NCBI RefSeq assembly: GCF_037893015.1
Contig: NC_133662.1
Coordinates: forward strand, 273,189,444-273,253,443
Length of the DNA stretch: 64,000 nt
DNA from: Macrotis lagotis
Taxonomy: Eukaryota > Chordata > Mammalia > Peramelemorphia > Peramelidae
Direction of reading: 5' to 3'
The notes below the pieces were generated by a model. It made no database searches. It was not told where the DNA came from and was given only the letters and a program-made list of their open reading frames with translations. Shown in pieces: positions 35,300 through 46,710 of this stretch. Position 1 is the first letter of the stretch; each line of letters starts with the position of its first letter. Both the position numbers and the translations under genes were made by a program.

Positions 35300-36175
35300 T
35301 TTATTGATCTCTTGGTTGGCTGTTGTCCTTCATTTTTGAAGAGATCAAAATGACTGTGTTGAACTGTGTGTCCCCAAGCATGGCTGAGAAGACCAATATG
35401 GGCTCAGAATGCTCTGCTACAGGATGGGCACCAATAGACCATGTGAACAGCTGCAGTGGGCACCCTATACTTAAGCATCTCACTCTTCCTTTGAGCTGTT
35501 TCCATCCTGCTTCACTCAGAGAGCATAGTACCCTATTTGATGAGGGCAGGCCATGGCAGGCAGTCCTATACCAGGGTCTTCCTTTGTCCCACAATCATTT
35601 CCAGGGTTCTTGAGAGAGACATTGAGAGTGTCCTTGTATCCCTTTTTTTTGATCCCCCTAACCCCCCACTTATGCACTTGCCTGTTTGAGTTTTCGACAA
35701 AATATTCTTTTTGGTATTCCAACATGGTGTCAGTCTATCAGAGTTGCTCTCAGTAGAGCAGGATTTGAATGCTTGCAGATTAGCTTAAGAAAGGACCCCA
35801 GCGTTTGGTTTCTTTTCTTGCCTGTGGATCTTCATAATCTTCCTAAGACAATTCGAATGGAGACAATTCCATTTCTTGGTTTAGCACTAACACATTGACC
35901 TAGGCTCAGTGGCTCTGCAGACCTTCATTTTTTTTAGGATTTTGGAAGGCAAATGGGGTTAAGTGGCTTGCCCAAGGCCATACAGCTAGTTAATTATTGT
36001 CTGAGGCTGGATTTGAACTCAGCTCCTCCTGACTTCAGGGCCGGTGCTCTATCCACTGCACCACCTAGCCACCCCCAGACCTTCATTTTGAGAGTCAGTC
36101 TAATATATCTTCTCTCCCACCCTTTCATTGGGAGTCTCCTAAACACTGAGTTAGTTCTGACAATGCATGTGTGAG
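35300..36175 (-). mobile_element. RTE-like LINE, 3' fragment, with nested SINE
   Basis: Same fragment and unit position as 4890-5850 and 20650-21600. Minus-strand words include KKGYKDTLNVSLKNPGNDCG. It is split by a SINE at 35932-36075. Decayed. Confidence 0.65.
35932..36075 (-). mobile_element. Marsupial tRNA SINE with 14-bp target-site duplication
   Basis: GGCAAATGGGGTTAAGTGGC through CACCACCTAGCCACC in minus orientation. CAGACCTTCATTTT at 35918-35931 is repeated exactly at 36076-36089. Confidence 0.92.
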
Positions 36176-37279
36176 TCTGAATGAAATCATTGTTCCAATC
36201 ATAAATGAGACCAACTGATCATAGGGCACCATTATTCCCATGACCCTCCAGGTGGCATCCAGGAAACTAAAGACTTTAGATTCTGGGGGAAGTCAGGTTG
36301 CAGAGCTGAGTAGAAAAATTCAATCATCAGTCTGATCATTAGATAGAGATTCAAGTTAGTTATAGCATGTTGTTGCAAAGTTGCCACCAAAAATCACCAT
36401 GATGGTTTTCTGCCCAGCCTCCCTGTTATACTGCAGTAACTCTCTGTTACATAAGGGAACCATATCCATAAGGCTACAGACTCCCACAGCATCCAGACAT
36501 CACCAGGCCTGTTTCTTTTCAAATCAGGCCAAGGAGGAAAAAGGTTCTCAAAATGGGAGTTGAGAAGGATGTCTTTGGACAATCTTTTCATCACTCCAAT
36601 AAATATAATGTGGATGTCGTGGCATCATTCGAGTATGGTCATCTTCAATTCAATGTACGTGGCCACCACCACCAACAAGATCCTCATATTCCAGTGTCCT
36701 CTGTCCCTCTAAAATGCATTTGTTTCTCCTTTTCCATCTTCATCCTGTTTCCTCTGATAAGATAAAAGCTCTCTGAGGGAAATCACTATGTCACTGTTTT
36801 CTTTAGATGTTTCACACTTTCCATAGTCCCTGGCAGACAGTATGGTTTCCTGAATGCTTATGCAAGGTCACCTCTGCGACTGCTCATGGGCCCCAGACTT
36901 TCCAATTGCTCATCAGGCTTTTTGGGGTTGCAGAGGTTTCCAAATTTGAATGGGGAGGTGTCTCTGAAACTTGGATCAGGATTTCCTCAACACAGGAGGA
37001 AATCCTGATCCCCCATCTCTCTGACCTTCTCCATGTTCTGCTCTTGGTGACAAAGGACAAGAAGCCTCATCTCCTTCCTGTTTTACGTCCCTCTGCATCC
37101 CTGCAGACAGTCGTTGAGTCCTCCCTAAGAAGTATCTGACTTTCTCCCAGCTTGGGTCTGTCTCTCTTCTCTGGGCAGCCTCACTTAAACATTTGGCCCT
37201 GAACAAAGAGACTCATTGTCCCCTTCCTGGGACCAGTGGCAAGAGCATTCTTGGTGCCTTTGTTGAGGGTACTGATTTT
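36176..37279. other. Unit spacer upstream of KRTAP12, no gene seen
   Basis: Matches 6130-7230 and 21880-22990 (CCAGACATCACCA, TCGTTGAGTCCTCCCTAAG). At about 37270 it joins directly into the L1 remnant, so about 350 bp present in the 7230-7590 unit are missing. Confidence 0.6.
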
Positions 37280-38155
37280 CATAAGTTATTCATTAGTTTT
37301 TGTAAGATTTTGAGTTCCACATTATTTCCTTCCTCCCTTCCCTCCCCATTCTCCAAGAGAGCAAATGATCCGACATACCTTATGCATGTTCATTCATGCT
37401 AATTGTATTATTAGTCATGTTTTAAAAAGAAGAATCTGAACAGAAGGAAAAAACAACAAAAAACAAAATTAATAAATTGAAAATACAATGCTTTGGTCAG
37501 TATACAAACTCCATAGTTAATTCTGTCAATGTAGGTGGCATTTTCCATCACAAGTCTTGGAATTGTCTTTGGTCACAGTAGTTCTCATTGTACAATGTTA
37601 CTGTTACTGTGTATAACATTCGTCTGGTTCTATTCACTTCACTTTGCATCAGTTCATGCAAGACTTTTCCAGTTTTTCAGAAATCTGCCTGTTCAACATT
37701 TCTTATAGCACAATACTATTCCATGACATACACATATAGCCATTTGCCAATTGATGGGCATCTCCTACAGTTCCAATTCTTTGCAACCTCAAAAAGAGCT
37801 GTGTTAGATTTTTTGTACATGTGAATCCTTTCCCCTTTTTTATCTCTATGAGCTATAAATTTAGGGGTGATTTTGCTGCTTCAAAGGATTTGCACAATTT
37901 TCTTACCCTTTGCATATAGCTCCAAAATGCTTTCCAAAATGGTTGGATAAGTTCCCAACACCACTGTGAATTACTGTTCCAGCTTTTCTATGTCCTATCA
38001 TTTTCCTTTTCTGTCCTATCAGCCAACCTGATAAATCTCAGATGTTACCTCAGAGTTGTTTTAATGTACCTTTCTCTACTCAGGAATGGTTTAGAGCATT
38101 TTTCATTTGACTCTGCAGAACTTTAATTTTTCCCCCTCTGAAAATTGACTATTCC
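37280..38155 (-). mobile_element. L1 3' remnant shared by several units
   Basis: Third copy of the L1 3' end also seen at 9216-10130 and 29575-30560 (TTTTTGTAAGATTTTGAGTTCC, CCAATTGATGGGCATCTCC). Decayed. Confidence 0.72.
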
Positions 38156-38694
38156 TATCATTTGGGAAAGGGAACCTCTCTAGGTGGGCTCCCACATACC
38201 ATGACTGTTTTGTTGTGAGTCAGGTCTTCCAACATGGTAATTCTTGCAAATGTCCCTAGTGTCCTGACTCTGGACCTGGAGGAATAAGGAGGCCTCCAAA
38301 TCAAGAGAGCATTTTCTGACATTCTCCTCATGCCACTCACCTGGTGTACTGGTGGTGTTCAGATTGAGGTTCGAGATATTCTGGTTGTCTGGTTGTCTGG
38401 TTCCCTTGAACTAGGCACAATGAAATTAAATGTATAAAGCAGGGAAAGAGTTCTAAGGGAAGAGAATCATAGCGAGGTGGGCAGGTTGATGAGTGTGCGT
38501 GTTGTACAGCAAATGTTGGAGAGGGATGTGTCAGGAAATGGGTCAGCACATGGTGAAGCACCTGCATGTTGTCATGGTCATTCAATCATCATCTCATCTA
38601 CCCAGTTGTCCTCTGTAGGTCCTTGTACCTTCCCCCTCCACCCCAGGATAAGGAAAGAGAGCATGTGAGAGTCCAGGAAGGTGAGTTGATACAG
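38156..38694. other. 3' flank of KRTAP10-like gene
   Basis: No gene seen. Unit-conserved block equivalent to 10131-10673. Confidence 0.6.
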
Positions 38695-38700
38695 TTTATT
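38695..38700 (-). other. Poly(A) signal of KRTAP10-like gene at 39021
   Basis: AATAAA on the - strand (GGCAATAAACTGTATC), about 320 bp past the stop. Confidence 0.75.
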
Positions 38701-39020
38701 GCCAGGTGGGTCCCAGCATGGGGCCATCCCTGCACACATTGATCCTAGAGAGAGGTTGAGATCTGGCGGCAGTGCCAGGATGGATCAGGCTGAGCTGGGG
38801 GCATATGGAACCAGGAGCAATGACTGAGGTCAGCCATGGTTTGGAAGAGCTTTGTGGGAGACTCCAATTTTGTCAGTGAGGGTGGGGTGGTCTGTTGGTG
38901 GTTGGTGGATCGACTGTCTTCAAGGATGATTTTGTTCAGTTATTCAGACTGGTGTTTGTGGATGGACTCAGGAGGCCCTTCACAGGTTAGTGGGGTTTGA
39001 GAAGAACAAGTGGACAGTGG

Positions 39021-39818
39021 TCAACAGGAAGACTTTTGGCCACAGGAGGTACTGCAGCAGGTAGGTTTGCAGCAGACGGGCCGGCAGAGGAGGGACACAC
39101 TGGAGGTGGGGCGGCCGCAGGTGGAGGCCGGACAGCAGGACGGGGCGCAGCAGCAAGAAGAGGAGGATGTGGTGGTGCAGCAAGAGGGTTTGCAGGAGAG
39201 GGGCACACAGCAGGGGGCTGGACTGCACACAGGCTGGCAGAGGAGGGAGATGCAGGAGGCTGGTTGGCAGCAGCTGGGCTGGCAGCAGCAGGAGACTGGA
39301 CAACAGGCTGTGGTCACACAGCAGCTGGGCTTGCAGCACACGGGCAGGGCCAGGCAGCAGCTGGGCTGGCAGCAGAGTGGGGAGCAGCAGCAAGACTGCA
39401 CCACACAGGGAGAGGCAGTGCAGCTAGGGGCTTGGCAGCAGGACTGCTGGCAGCAGGGAGACCCACAGCCAGAAGACTGGCAGCAAGACTGCTGGCAGCA
39501 GGCTGGTGAGCAGGAGGAGGTGCAGGTGGCCTGGCAAGGGCTGGGTCCACAGGTTGACTGGCAGGAGGCAGGCAGACAGCAGACTGGGCGGCACACAAGG
39601 GTCAGGCAGGAGGTGGGTGGGCAGCAGGGGGTTGGACAGCAGGAGGGCCCACAGCAGCCAGGTTCACAGCAGCTCTCTGGGCAGTCGTCCAGATGCCAGG
39701 AGGAGCCTGTGAAGGAACTAGGCAAGCAGACATTGCTGCCATAGCTCACATCACTGGAACAGACTGAGGTGGCAGAGGTGGTGGGCATGCAGGGTCTGGA
39801 AAAGCAGGTGTCTGCCAT
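39021..39818 (-). CDS. KRTAP10: Keratin-associated protein 10-like, high-sulphur
   Basis: Intact single-exon gene of 265 residues, the longest KRTAP10 copy in the window. The head is [32 protein letters not shown] has Tyr where the sister copies have Cys. [13 protein letters not shown] follows, then CCxxxCC repeats including CCQQSCC pairs that are absent in the 10995 and 54350 copies. The tail is [16 protein letters not shown], then GQKSSC. The ATG at 39816-39818 has a strong context (CACCATGGCAG). A TATA box lies about 86-95 bp upstream and an AATAAA about 320 bp downstream. By family it is a hair keratin crosslinker. All KRTAP copies here share its orientation, opposite to TSPEAR. Confidence 0.93.
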   Translation of the reverse strand: MADTCFSRPCMPTTSATSVCSSDVSYGSNVCLPSSFTGSSWHLDDCPESCCEPGCCGPSCCPTPCCPPTSCLTLVCRPVCCLPASCQSTCGPSPCQATCTSSCSPACCQQSCCQSSGCGSPCCQQSCCQAPSCTASPCVVQSCCCSPLCCQPSCCLALPVCCKPSCCVTTACCPVSCCCQPSCCQPASCISLLCQPVCSPAPCCVPLSCKPSCCTTTSSSSCCCAPSCCPASTCGRPTSSVSLLCRPVCCKPTCCSTSCGQKSSC

Positions 39819-39903
39819 GGTGGGAGCAGCTGTGTGGGTGTGTGGATGTGTGGGTGTGAGGGAAGGTATGGGGCTGGGTGTGAAGTTGGCACAGCCTGGT
39901 GTG

Positions 39904-39912
39904 CTTTTATAT
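39904..39912 (-). promoter_or_regulatory. TATA box of KRTAP10-like gene at 39021
   Basis: Minus strand GGATATAAAAGCAC, about 90 bp upstream of the ATG. Confidence 0.8.
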
Positions 39913-40639
39913 CCCTCTGGCCAGGAGGATGTGCCAACGGGAGCTGCAGAGTTCTTCCTTATTGTTTGTAGGGCAGCTTCCCTCAGAGTCCATCATTAGA
40001 TGATGGTGCCTTTGTCTAGGAGATGGCCAGTGGCCCATAAACATTCTCAGTTGAGTTTCTATTTCTACCCTCTAGTAAACTTCTATGAGAACCCTGCTCT
40101 TGGCCAGACACAAGGCTAAGTCTCAAGCATCCAGTAATAGAAGGGAAAGTTGGCAGGTTGAAGGTCACCTACGCAGAGACAAGAAGCTTCAGGGCAATTT
40201 CTTGAGGGGAGAACACTGACAAGTTGAGTCAGAGAGGCTTCTTGTACAAGGTCCAAACTGCAAAGTCCTGGACTTAGGAGGAGGATGGAGAAGAGGCACT
40301 CTGAGACCTTCCAGCAACTTGGGGAGACAGAACACATCTTATTGGGACCAGCAGGCCCATCTGACCTAAAGGAACATTGAAACAGCATTGTCCAGGAGGT
40401 CTAGAGGGTCAGGGAAGAGATTGGGCAGGGCTGGGATTGGCCAATAACCAAGTAGTTTGTGTTGATTAACAGCAGATCCTTGGGCCATTAAATGATGTGA
40501 TCAGATCAGAGCTTTTGGATGGTCACTGTGGCAGCTTCCTCAGAGGAGGGACCAAAAGCATGGCCCCAACTGTGTCAATGGCTGGGACCTCTCCTACTCT
40601 CCAGCCTCTTTGCATGTGACTTTGTTTCCTTCAGTCTCA
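39913..40639. other. 5' flank of KRTAP10 fused to KRTAP12 upstream spacer
   Basis: No gene seen. Up to about 40583 it matches the KRTAP10 5' flank (compare 12000-12540). From there (CCTCTCCTACTCTCCAGCC) it matches the KRTAP12 upstream spacer near 35220 (CCTTCCTGTTTTCCAGCC). The whole KRTAP12 gene and CA/GA block expected in between are missing. Confidence 0.6.
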
Positions 40640-41540
40640 TTCATTTGTTGGTTGGTTGTTGTCCTTTCTTGAAGAGACCAAAATGACATCAGTCTGTTAG
40701 AGTTGAGTCACAATGTATTCAGTGTGGCTGATCAGGTCAATGCGAGCTAAGAAAGCTTTACCATAGGTTGGCACCAATAGGCCATGTGAACTTTGGGGAG
40801 GAATTCTTTGAATTTGGGCACTTGGCCATTCTTTCGAGTTGCTTCAATTCTGCTTTGCCCGTAGAGTTCAGCATCCTATCTGATGAGAGCCCACCATGCT
40901 GGGCAATCCTGTGCCAGTCTTCCATATCACTCAATCAGTTCCAAAATCTTTTAGAGGAATCTTGAGAGTATCCTTGTTTTGCTTCTTCTGACCCTCATGT
41001 TAGAGTTGCCCTGTGTGAGTTCTCCATAAAATAGTATTTTAGGCAAGCTTACTCCTGGCATTCAAACAATGTGGCCGGTCGATTGGAGTTTACTTTCTTT
41101 AGTGGAGTTTAAATGCTTAACAATTTAGCTCATGAAACGACCTCAGTGTTTAGCACCTTTTCTTGCCAGGTGAACTTCAGTATCTTCCTAAGACAATTCA
41201 AATAGAAGAGATTCAGTTTCCTAGCATGGTAGACTGTCCAGGTTTCACAGGCATACAGCATTGAAATCAGGACAATGGCTTTGTCGACCTTCAGTCTGGT
41301 CATCAGTCTATTACCTCTTCTTTCCCACACTTTCTTTTGGAGCCTCCCAACTACTGAGTTTGATCTAGCAGTGTGTGTATCAACATCGTTATCAATGTAT
41401 TCATCCCTGCAAATTGTACTTCCAAGGTAAGGAAACTTATTCACAGTATTCAAAACTTCTCCATTTGCTATACCCAGTGGTTCTACAAATGAATGGTATG
41501 ATCTTGACAGGCGGATAATCTATGTTTTCTTGGTGTTGCC
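40640..41540 (-). mobile_element. RTE-like LINE, 3' fragment
   Basis: Minus-strand fragment with clear RTE-like C-terminal words (KKVWERRGNRLMTRLKVDKA, then ACETWTVY and LNCLRKILKFTWQ). It occupies the same unit position as 35300-36175. Confidence 0.75.
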
Positions 41541-43077
41541 CTTTTGTTTTAAATTTGATTTATTTTTTCAATTATATGTAAAGATAGTTTTCAAAATTCA
41601 TTTTCACAAAGTTTTTTCTCTCTAATCCTTCCCTCCCTCTGTCGTAAGATCGCAAATAATCTGGTATAGTGTATCCATGCATAATCAAGCTGCTCATATT
41701 TCAATGTTGGTCGTGCTGTGAAAGAAGAATCAGAACAAAAGAGAAAAGTCACAAGAAAGGAAAAAGCAAAAAAGTAATTTAAAAACTTAAAAAAGTAGAC
41801 TTTGGTTTGCATTCATTTTTCAAACGTCTTGCTTTGGACATGGATGGTATTTTCTATAATTCTTTTAGAATTGTCTTTGATTACTTTCATTTCTGGGAAG
41901 AGCTAAGTCCCTCATAATTGATCATTCCATAATGTTGCTGTTATTATATGCAGTGTTCTGCTCATTTCACCATGTGTTCATATATGTCATTCTAGGTTTT
42001 TCCATTACATTCATATGGCACGATTGATGGGAATTCCCTCAATTTCCAATTCTTTGGGACCACAAAAAATTCAGTTATGAATATGTTTTTCCATGTGGGT
42101 CCTTTCTGTTTTTTACATCTCTCTTTGGGATATAGATCTAGTGATAATATTTTTGGATTAAAGGTTATGCACAGTTTTATATCTCCTTGAGTATAGTGCC
42201 AAATTGCTCTCTTGTTGGATCAGTTCACAATTCCTCTGACAGTCCATTAGTGTCCCAGTTTTCCCACAACTCCTCCAACATCTCAAAGTAGTTCTAATCT
42301 GCATTTTTCATTATATTTGAATTATATATTTCATTATATTTGCATTATAATTGGCATTTTTCATTATATTAGCTTGACCTACCCATGAACAATTGATCTG
42401 TAGTTGTATTCATAAAACTGTTGTGTTTGTCTTGACAAATAGAATACCAAATAGTTTATATTGTTTTCAGATGTTTTCCATGGAATTTCCTTTTCTATCT
42501 CATGATCATAGGCTTTGTTGGTAAAATATAGAAATGCTGATGATTTATGTGAGTTTATCCTGCAACTCTGCTAATGTTATTAGTTGTTTCAAGTAGTTTT
42601 TTAGTCGATTCTCAAGAATTCTCTAAGTATACCATTACATCTTCTTCAAAGGATGAGTTTTATTTTCTCGGTGCATATTCTAATTCTTTTAACTTCTTTT
42701 TCTTCTCTTATTGCTAAAGATAATTTTTTGTAATAATTGTTATAACAGGCATCTTTGTTTTACCCTGGATATTATTGGGAATGCTGCTAATTTAACCCCC
42801 CTTCATATAATACTAACTAATGGTTTTAGATAGATACTTATCATTTTAAGGAAAAATCCATTTATTCCTATGCTCTCTAGTGTTTTTTAAAGTCTTAATA
42901 TTGTAGTCTTAATATTTAAAATTGCAATTTTCAAAAACGTCTTCAGCATCTATTGAGATAATCATGATTTCTGTTCATTTTACTACTGATAGGCTCAATT
43001 ATACTGATTGTTTTCCTAATATTGAATCAACCCTGCATTACTAGTGTAAATTCTAATGAGTCATATTGTATTGATGA

Positions 43078-43396
43078 TGATAAAGTTTGTCCTTTGTTCT
43101 TGAAGAAGACCATAACATCAGGGAGGTGATGCCATGACAAGCACATGAATTGGATTTGAGTGAGGTGGTGCTATGCTAAGTCACCAGTGTCACTTTTTCC
43201 TCCAGAGCCATCGGGGTCCAGTGGCCAGATATGAATTGTGCTAATTGAAGATCTTCCTGAATGAGAGGCAATCAGGTTAAGTGACTTGCCCAATGTCACA
43301 CAGCTAGTAAGTGTTAAGTGTCTGAGAATGGCTTCAAACTCCCATCCTCCTGACTCCAAGGCCAGTGCTCTATCCACTGTGTCACATAGCTGCCCT
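43078..43396 (-). mobile_element. Marsupial composite SINE with MIR-like core
   Basis: The left part reads AAAGTTTGTCCTTTGTTCTTGAAGAAGACC, a common marsupial repeat head. The right part has the SINE core TTAAGTGACTTGCCCAATGTCACACAGCTAG through CACATAGCTGCCC. It is nested inside the L1. I cannot assign a subfamily name, and the two parts may be separate insertions. Confidence 0.6.
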
Positions 43397-44411
43397 TTCA
43401 TATTGTATTCTCCTGGTGATAAATTGCTGTAATCTCTTTGTTAAAATTTTATTTAAAATTTTTGCATTAATATTTATCAGGTAAATTGGTCTATAATTTT
43501 CTTTCTCAATTTTGACTACTCTTGGCTTATATATTCACATCATATTTGTGTCATAAAATAAATTTGGTAGAACTGCCTCTTCACCAGTTTTCCAAATAGT
43601 TTTTATTGTATTGGAATTAATTGTTCTTTAAATATTGGTAGCATTCACTTGTAAATCCATCTGATCCTGCAGATTTTTTCTTAGGGAGTTCATGGTGATG
43701 TATTCAATTTCTTTTTCTGAAATGTGATTCTTTAAGTGTTTTATTTCCTCCTCTGTTAATCTGGGCAATTTATATTTTTGTAAATATTCTTCTGTTTCAT
43801 TTATTGGCATATAGTTGGGCAGAATAGCTCCAAATTCTTGTTTTAATTCCTCTTCATTGGTGATGAATTCTCCCTTTTCATTTTTGATACTGGTAATTTG
43901 GATTTTCATCTTTCTTTTTTTTTAAATTCATCAAAAGTTTATTTTGTTGATTTTTTCATGAAACCAACTTATTTACTTGTTCAATAGTTTTCTTTCAATT
44001 TTATTAATCTAATTTGGTATTTAATTGGGAATTTTTAATTTGTTCTTTTTCTAGCTTATTTAGTTGTATGCTCAATTGATCTCCTCTTTCTCTATTTTAT
44101 TCATTATTTTAAGCATTTAGAGCTATAAAATTTTCCCTAAGAACTGTTTTGGCTGTATCCCCTAAGCTTTAGCATATTGTCATTGTCATTGGATATATTG
44201 TCATTTTCTTTAATAAAAGTATTGATTTTTTCTATGATGTGTTGTTTGACCCACTTATGTTTTAGGATTTGGTTCTTCAGTTTCCAATTAGTTTTTAGTC
44301 TATCTTGACACGGCCCTTTATTATATATAATTTTTATTGCATCATGATCTAAGAAAGATGCATTTACTATTTCTGCCTTTCTGAATTTTATTGGGAGGTT
44401 TTTATGCCCTA

Positions 44412-44835
44412 TACAACTGAGCAGTACAGTCCCATTAATGGCAAGTTGTATTGTCCTAGTATCAGATGAGATCCTACTCGAGGGAGTGTACTAACAGCAG
44501 AGAAATATAATTCTATGGATGGCAAGTTGACATCATTCTAGTGTAAAGCTTTTGCCAATCATGTAACACTTATGAGTAGCTCAAGAATGGAAGGTTTTGG
44601 AGGAAAGACAATACTAATGATTAGTCTATTGAAAAAAAGGTTAGATCCATCAAGTAGTTGCATCCTGTTGCTAGATGTACCAGGCTTACCTGGTATTGAT
44701 GGTACAACACGGTGCCTTGCTGAGGTGGGAGGAAGCCATTTTTAAGGCCAAGAGACTCCCACAGCAACCAGACCATTTCCAATATTCCTGTACCCTATCA
44801 ATCAGGCCATAGGGTGGAACAAGTAAAAGCATAGC
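44412..44835. other. Unrecognised block inside the L1
   Basis: About 420 bases (from near TATACAACTGAGCAGTACAG to AACAAGTAAAAGCATAGCA) with a composition unlike the flanking L1, which resumes at CCCATCCTTCCCTTTTC. There is no reading frame of note and I do not recognise the family. Confidence 0.4.
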
Positions 44836-45656
44836 ATATCCCTCACTATAATATCAGCCCATCCTTCCCTTTTCTTTCCTTTTTCCCCTGTTACTTTCCT
44901 ATAGAGTAAGATAAATTTCTAAACACATTTGTGTATGTCTGTAATTCCTTCTTTGAACCAAATCCATTGAGAATGAGATTCAATCTATGCTTACCCCCTC
45001 CCCTCTTTCCCTCTACTATAATAGGTCCTTTTGCCTCTTCATGTGATGTGATTTACCCTATTCTATTACCGCCTTCTTCTCCCAATACAATTATTTTCAT
45101 GCCTTAAATGGTTTTTTTATCATCACATCAAATTCAATTCTGTCTAAGTATACTCATTCTAAATGTCCTATTAGAAATATAATTCTCAAGAGTTAAAAGT
45201 ATTATCTTCCCATGTAGGGATGTAAACAGTTTGATCTTATTGATAACATGTTTTTTTTTCTTTTCTGTTGACCTGTTTACGCATCTCTTGAGTCTTGTGT
45301 TTGAATATTGAATTTTCTGTTCACCTCTGATCTTTTAATCAGGGAAGTTTGAAAGTGCCCTCTACCATCCTTTGGGAATGGATAGCCCCCTTTCCATCTT
45401 TTCCTCTGAAAGATTATGCTCCATTTTTATAGGCAGTTGATTCTTGGTTGTAATCCAATCTCTTTTGCTCATCTGAATATCATATTCTAGGGCATCTGAT
45501 CCTATAATGTTAAAGCAACTAGGTCCTATGTAATCTTGTCTGTAACTCCATGGCATTTGAATTATTTCTTTCTGAGTGCTCACAGTATTCAAAGAGAACT
45601 GATAATTCTGGAATTTGACTACAATATCCCTTGGAGTTTTTATTTTGGGATTTTTT

Positions 45657-46243
45657 TGACAAGTTTAAAACATTTATTTAAAATACAATTTATAAAATGC
45701 TTAATCTGCTGACTTGGGGACCCGAGGAAAGGGGTGGGAGTTGAGGGAGCTGCCCAGCTACTCCAGCAGGGCAGAGCTGCAGGATATATGGCATCTCTCC
45801 CTCCCTCCCCTACTTTTCTTCCTTGAACACACCCAAGGGGACCTTGGCTCACCTTGGGGGAAACAACTACTAGAAACAAGATTCCAAGAGGTCGCTAAAG
45901 CCTCTGGGCCAGGAGTGGCCAGGTGTGGCCCCACCCATCTAGTCTTAACAGGAAGGCTCCCCCAGAGAGGGCTGGGCTTATGGGATGTTGCCTCCTGCCT
46001 GCAGGTGGGGAGCACCCTGATTGACTGGGCGTAGAGGGGCTGATGGCCAGCCCCTGCACCCCCAGCTCCTTTGGTTAGCTAGGCTGATGTGGGAGAAGTG
46101 GCTCATTGGAAGCTGTTAAGCCAGGAGGTCAGGGGCCTGGCCCATGGGGTCAGAGGAGCTGGAGGAGAGGATGTTACTGTGGACAGGTAGCTAAAAGGGG
46201 CAGCAGCCTCAGGTTACTGCCCTGCCCCACCCCCATCCCAGAT
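45657..46243 (-). mobile_element. Retrocopy of a host mRNA 3' end inserted in the L1
   Basis: GC-rich block of about 590 bp in an AT-rich L1. On the - strand it ends with AAATAAATG, then a short A run. Direct repeats flank it: TATTTTGGGATTTTTT at 45641-45656 and TATTTTGGGATCTTTT at 46244-46259 (15 of 16 match). This is the mark of LINE-driven reverse transcription. No coding frame is recognised, so it is probably 3' UTR of an unidentified gene. Confidence 0.72.
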
Positions 46244-46450
46244 TATTTTGGGATCTTTTTAAGAAGTTATAGGTGGATTCTTAAAAGAACTATTTTACCC
46301 TCTCATTCTAGGCTATTAAGACAGTTTTCCTTCATAATTTCCTCAAAGATATTATCCAGATTCTTTAGATCTTCTTTCCAGGTCAGTTGTTTTTTCCTAT
46401 GAGATATTTTACATTTTTTCCTATTTTTCCAGGCTTTTAATTTTGTTTGA

Positions 46451-46486
46451 TGGCATGCAGGGTCCAGAAAAACAGGTGTGTGCAGT
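46451..46486 (-). pseudogene. KRTAP10: KRTAP10-like remnant, first ~12 codons only
   Basis: The - strand encodes AHTCFSGPCMP-like codons (CACACACCTGTTTTTCTGGA on the - strand) exactly as at the start of the intact copies. The start position (46484-46486) reads ACT instead of ATG. The copy stops at the L1 edge, and the rest of the coding region and the 3' UTR are gone. Upstream, the leader TG run, a decayed TATA site and the full KRTAP10 5' flank are present, which shows this was once a complete unit. Confidence 0.8.
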
Positions 46487-46594
46487 GCTAGAAGCAGCAG
46501 TGCGGGGAGACTCAGGCAGCTAAGAGTGGCAAAGAAGTTCAGTGAGGGTCATAGTGCTTGGGCCTCACTTGGATTTTGCTTGTAGATGTGGGGC

Positions 46595-46596
<2 letters not shown>

Positions 46597-46644
<48 letters not shown>
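46597..46644. repeat. (TG)n microsatellite in the leader of the KRTAP10 remnant
   Basis: About 24 TG units at the same place, between TATA and start, as the runs at 25161 and 55120. Confidence 0.93.
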
Positions 46645-46645
<1 letters not shown>

Positions 46646-46690
46646 CTGTGAGGGAAGGTGTGGGGCTGGATGTGAAGATGGCATAGCCTA

Positions 46691-46710
46691 GTGGGTTTTT
46701 ATTTCTCTCT
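46691..46710 (-). promoter_or_regulatory. Decayed TATA site of the KRTAP10 remnant
   Basis: Minus strand AGAGAAATAAAAACCC where intact copies have AGGGATATAAGAGG. Confidence 0.5.

Larger units (their letters stand above)
41545..46448 (-). mobile_element. Long L1 copy, decayed, with nested insertions
   Basis: The - strand L1 runs 3' to 5' from left to right. The 3' end is at 41545-42400. ORF2 is at about 42450-44400, with [19 protein letters not shown], then [14 protein letters not shown], encoded near 43880-43700, as in L1 ORF2 just before the reverse transcriptase. The region 5' of ORF2 is at 44836-46448 (landmark AATTCTGGAATTTGACTACAATA at 45607). It is interrupted by a SINE-like element (43078-43396), an unrecognised block (44412-44835) and a retrocopy (45657-46243). 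ORF2 carries many breaks and is inactive. The right end abuts the KRTAP10 remnant at 46451. Confidence 0.78.
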
